Source: Streptomyces sp. NBC_01451
GTDB taxonomy: Bacteria; Actinomycetota; Actinomycetes; Streptomycetales; Streptomycetaceae
Assembly (NCBI RefSeq): GCF_036227485.1
Contig: NZ_CP109479.1
Span: 4,898,001-4,962,000, forward strand
Direction of reading: 5' to 3'
Length of the DNA: 64,000 nt
Position numbers and translations under genes: made by a program. The notes beneath the pieces are model-generated. The model was given only the letters and a program-made list of their open reading frames with translations. It searched no databases and was not told where the DNA came from. Positions 62,236-64,000 of the stretch are shown here, in pieces (positions within the stretch are counted from its first letter, which is position 1; each line of letters starts with the position of its first letter).

Positions 62236-62440
62236 GATCGTCTTCCCGTCGGGGTGAGGCGTTGGGCCAGTTGTGCCGAGCTGCCTTCTCGACCTCCGGT
62301 GGCGCCCTGGCATTACGCCGATACGGGAGTTACCCCATGTGACGTGCGTCACCTTCTGTAATTACTTGAGTTTTTTGTCATCTAGCCTTACAAACTCATC
62401 CCACATGCCCCATCCGCAGGTAACTGGAGCGTTCCTGCCC

Positions 62441-64000
62441 ATGATTGACAACACCGCCTCCGCGACCGACGCGTATGCCCGCATCTACGAGGAGCAGCAA
62501 CCGCGTCTCGTCGCGTACGCACGTTCGCTCACCAAGAGCAGTTGGGCCGCGGAGGACCTGGTCGCCGAGGCGCACTTCCGTGTGTGGCGGCGCCTGTCCG
62601 CGGGGCACGAGATCGACAACGTGCCCGCGTACCTGATGACGACGGTCCGGCACCTGGCGGCCACCGTGGGCAGCATCTCGGCGCGCGAGACCCCGCAGGA
62701 TCCGCAGGACAGGCCGGAACGCGGTGAACGGGTCGTCTCCCAGGGCCGTCACGTGGACGACCCGGCCGAACAGGTCTCCTCGGTCGACCTGTTGGTTCGG
62801 GTACTGGGCCAACTCCCCGACCGCTGGGTCAAGGCGCTGTGGCTCGCGGAGGCGGAGGGCCAGCCCCTGGCGGCGATCGGCCCCCAGATCGGCACCGGCA
62901 CGAAGGAGGGCGCCACCGCGGTACTCCTGCACCGCGCCCGCGAGGGCATGCGCCAGGCCTTCCTGCGCGAGCAGCCCGGCGTCCCCGACAACACGGCGTG
63001 CGAGCCGTACTGGGTCCGCATGCCCGCGTACGTACGCGGCACCGCGACCCGCCGCCAGTCCGACCAGATCCTCACCCACACGGACACCTGCGACGACTGC
63101 CGCCACCGACTCGCTTTGCTGATGCGCACGAACGACCGACTGCCCGCGCTCGTCGGCCCGGCCCTGCTGGTGCTTCTGGTGGGCGGCACGGGGAAGTACC
63201 TGCTGTCGCTCGCGGCGTCGTCCGTCGGCGCGTCCGTCGGCACGTCGGCCGCGACGTCCTCCGCTGCGGCCGGGCACGGCGGAGGGGCTGTGCTGCACGC
63301 GGTACACGCGGTACGGCATGCCGTGACCGGTGGCGCGAAGATGCCCAAGGCGCTCGCGCTGAGCACGGGGGCGGCGGCAGCGGCCGTCGCGATCACCATC
63401 GCGCTCACCTCTCCGCAGGTCCAACTCCAGGAACGGTCCCGCGTCCCGCTGGCGGGCACGCCGGTGGCACCGGTGGCGGAGGTACCGGTGCCGACGCCCG
63501 TACCGCTGAAGGCGAGCCCGGCGACCGCGCCGGAACGGGCGCCGGCTGGGGTACGGGTCGCTTCGGTGGTCACGGTGACTCGGGGAAGCGGGGCTGGTGC
63601 TAGTGCTGGTACTGGTGTTGGTTCCGGCTCAGGTGCGGATCCGGGTCCGGGTACGGGGAATGGCGCGGGTGCGGGTACGGCCGTGTCGCCTGTTTCACCT
63701 GTGCCTGCTCCCGGTGCGCCGGTCGAGCCCGGGCCCTCGGTCGAGGAACCTCCGGTCGAGCCCGAGCCTCCGGTGGTGGAGCCTCCGGTGGTGGAGCCTC
63801 CGGTGGTGGAGCCTCCGGTGGTGGAGCCTCCGGTCGAGGAACCTCCGGTGGTGGAGCCTCCGGTCGAGGAACCTCCGGTGGTGGAGCCTCCGGTTGTGGA
63901 ACCCCCGGTCGAGGAACCGGCGCCTCCGGTGAGTGAGACGCCTGGGGTGTCTGTGCCACCCGAGGAGCCTGAGGAGCCTGAGGTGCCTGTTGCTCCGGAA
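62441..64000 (+). CDS. Sigma factor fused to zinc finger and membrane tail, 5' part
   Basis: At least 520 residues; the frame runs off the window. Sigma region 2 (RLVAYARSLTKSSWAAEDLVAEAHFRVWRR) and region 4 (LGQLPDRWVKALWLAEAEGQPLAAIGPQIG) are followed by an anti-sigma-type zinc motif His213-Cys217-Cys220 (HTDTCDDC). Hydrophobic segments follow near 234-258 and 304-326. The tail is Gly/Ser/Pro-rich and then a repeat of PPVVE/PPVEE units from about residue 435. Sigma and anti-sigma parts in one membrane-bound chain suggest a self-inhibited, surface-tethered regulator. The region-4 helix-turn-helix is degenerate (GTGTKEGATAVLLHRAREGM). The ATG at 62441 follows TGGAGC at some distance. It does not appear as a closed reading frame because no stop lies in the window. 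Confidence 0.8.
   Translation, partial: MIDNTASATDAYARIYEEQQPRLVAYARSLTKSSWAAEDLVAEAHFRVWRRLSAGHEIDNVPAYLMTTVRHLAATVGSISARETPQDPQDRPERGERVVSQGRHVDDPAEQVSSVDLLVRVLGQLPDRWVKALWLAEAEGQPLAAIGPQIGTGTKEGATAVLLHRAREGMRQAFLREQPGVPDNTACEPYWVRMPAYVRGTATRRQSDQILTHTDTCDDCRHRLALLMRTNDRLPALVGPALLVLLVGGTGKYLLSLAASSVGASVGTSAATSSAAAGHGGGAVLHAVHAVRHAVTGGAKMPKALALSTGAAAAAVAITIALTSPQVQLQERSRVPLAGTPVAPVAEVPVPTPVPLKASPATAPERAPAGVRVASVVTVTRGSGAGASAGTGVGSGSGADPGPGTGNGAGAGTAVSPVSPVPAPGAPVEPGPSVEEPPVEPEPPVVEPPVVEPPVVEPPVVEPPVEEPPVVEPPVEEPPVVEPPVVEPPVEEPAPPVSETPGVSVPPEEPEEPEVPVAPE
63744..63920 (+). repeat. 15-bp coding tandem repeats (PPVVE/PPVEE)
   Basis: About eleven units of the GCCTCCGGTGGTGGA type, some with CGAGGA in place of the GTGGTGGA end, encode the Pro-Val-Glu tail of the sigma-factor fusion. 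Perfect runs of the same unit at 63767-63826 point to recent slippage or recombination. Confidence 0.9.

Noticed and set aside
63744..63920. Possible CRISPR-like or satellite repeat
   Set aside because: The units are 15 bp, contiguous, in frame and encode PPVVE/PPVEE, so they are coding repeats without spacers.

Overview
The window is 64 kb of very GC-rich DNA with a strong third-position GC bias. Several gene types are hallmarks of Streptomyces: a four-gene conservon, an SsgA-like protein, an XRE/DUF5753 plus DUF397 pair next to an RsbW-like kinase, a sortase substrate ending in an LAETG motif, HelR with its rifamycin-associated element, and a GH64 glucanase. I read it as an accessory-rich part of a Streptomyces or close-relative chromosome. 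No rRNA, tRNA, CRISPR array, insertion sequence or prophage was seen.

Layout. 1-11.4 kb: the tail of a mechanosensitive-channel-like protein, then two very large paralogous HTH/nSTAND/WD40 proteins of identical length (1,271 aa). They alternate with genes for secreted proteins on the other strand: an NLP/NPP1 protein, a GH64 beta-1,3-glucanase with LacI-type and DasR-type boxes in its promoter, and an unknown secreted protein. 11.5-14.8 kb: a one-piece HTH/membrane protein and an RsbW-like/XRE/DUF397 cluster. 14.8-19 kb: helR behind a perfect rifamycin-associated element and a 45-codon leader ORF resembling the start of a glycosyltransferase, divergent from an NCS1 permease. 19-21.4 kb: a Uma2 nuclease, then a tiny secreted peptide gene divergent from an XRE-TPR regulator. 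21.4-24.7 kb: a YraQ/TIGR03943 permease pair and an ECF sigma factor with a membrane partner. 24.7-33.8 kb: a TerD-nuclease fusion, a lipoprotein, a nucleoside hydrolase, a sortase substrate, an alpha-glucosidase, a DUF4142 protein and a GNAT enzyme. 33.8-39.1 kb: an IclR regulator with palindromic operators, a polar amino-acid-type ABC transporter and a PfkB sugar kinase. 39.2-41.8 kb: a cold-shock protein, a DEAD-box helicase and a small conserved protein. 41.9-50.5 kb: a GH84/beta-propeller enzyme, a dehydrogenase, a YdeI-like protein, a secreted coiled protein and an MMPL exporter. 51.3-60.1 kb: a glycine-betaine-type (OpuC-like) transporter whose binding-protein gene is separated from the other subunits by a conservon. 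60.2-64 kb: a response regulator fused in frame to a headless DUF3500 protein, an SsgA-like protein, and a sigma factor with its own zinc finger, membrane segments and proline-rich tail, cut by the window end.

The strongest leads are: the helR locus; the secreted-peptide/TPR-regulator pair with its GCTTAA operator array; the response regulator-DUF3500 chimera; the TerD-PD-(D/E)XK fusion; and the two nSTAND-WD40 genes alternating with secreted-effector genes. All functional assignments come from reading motifs and from remembered family knowledge. No database search was run.
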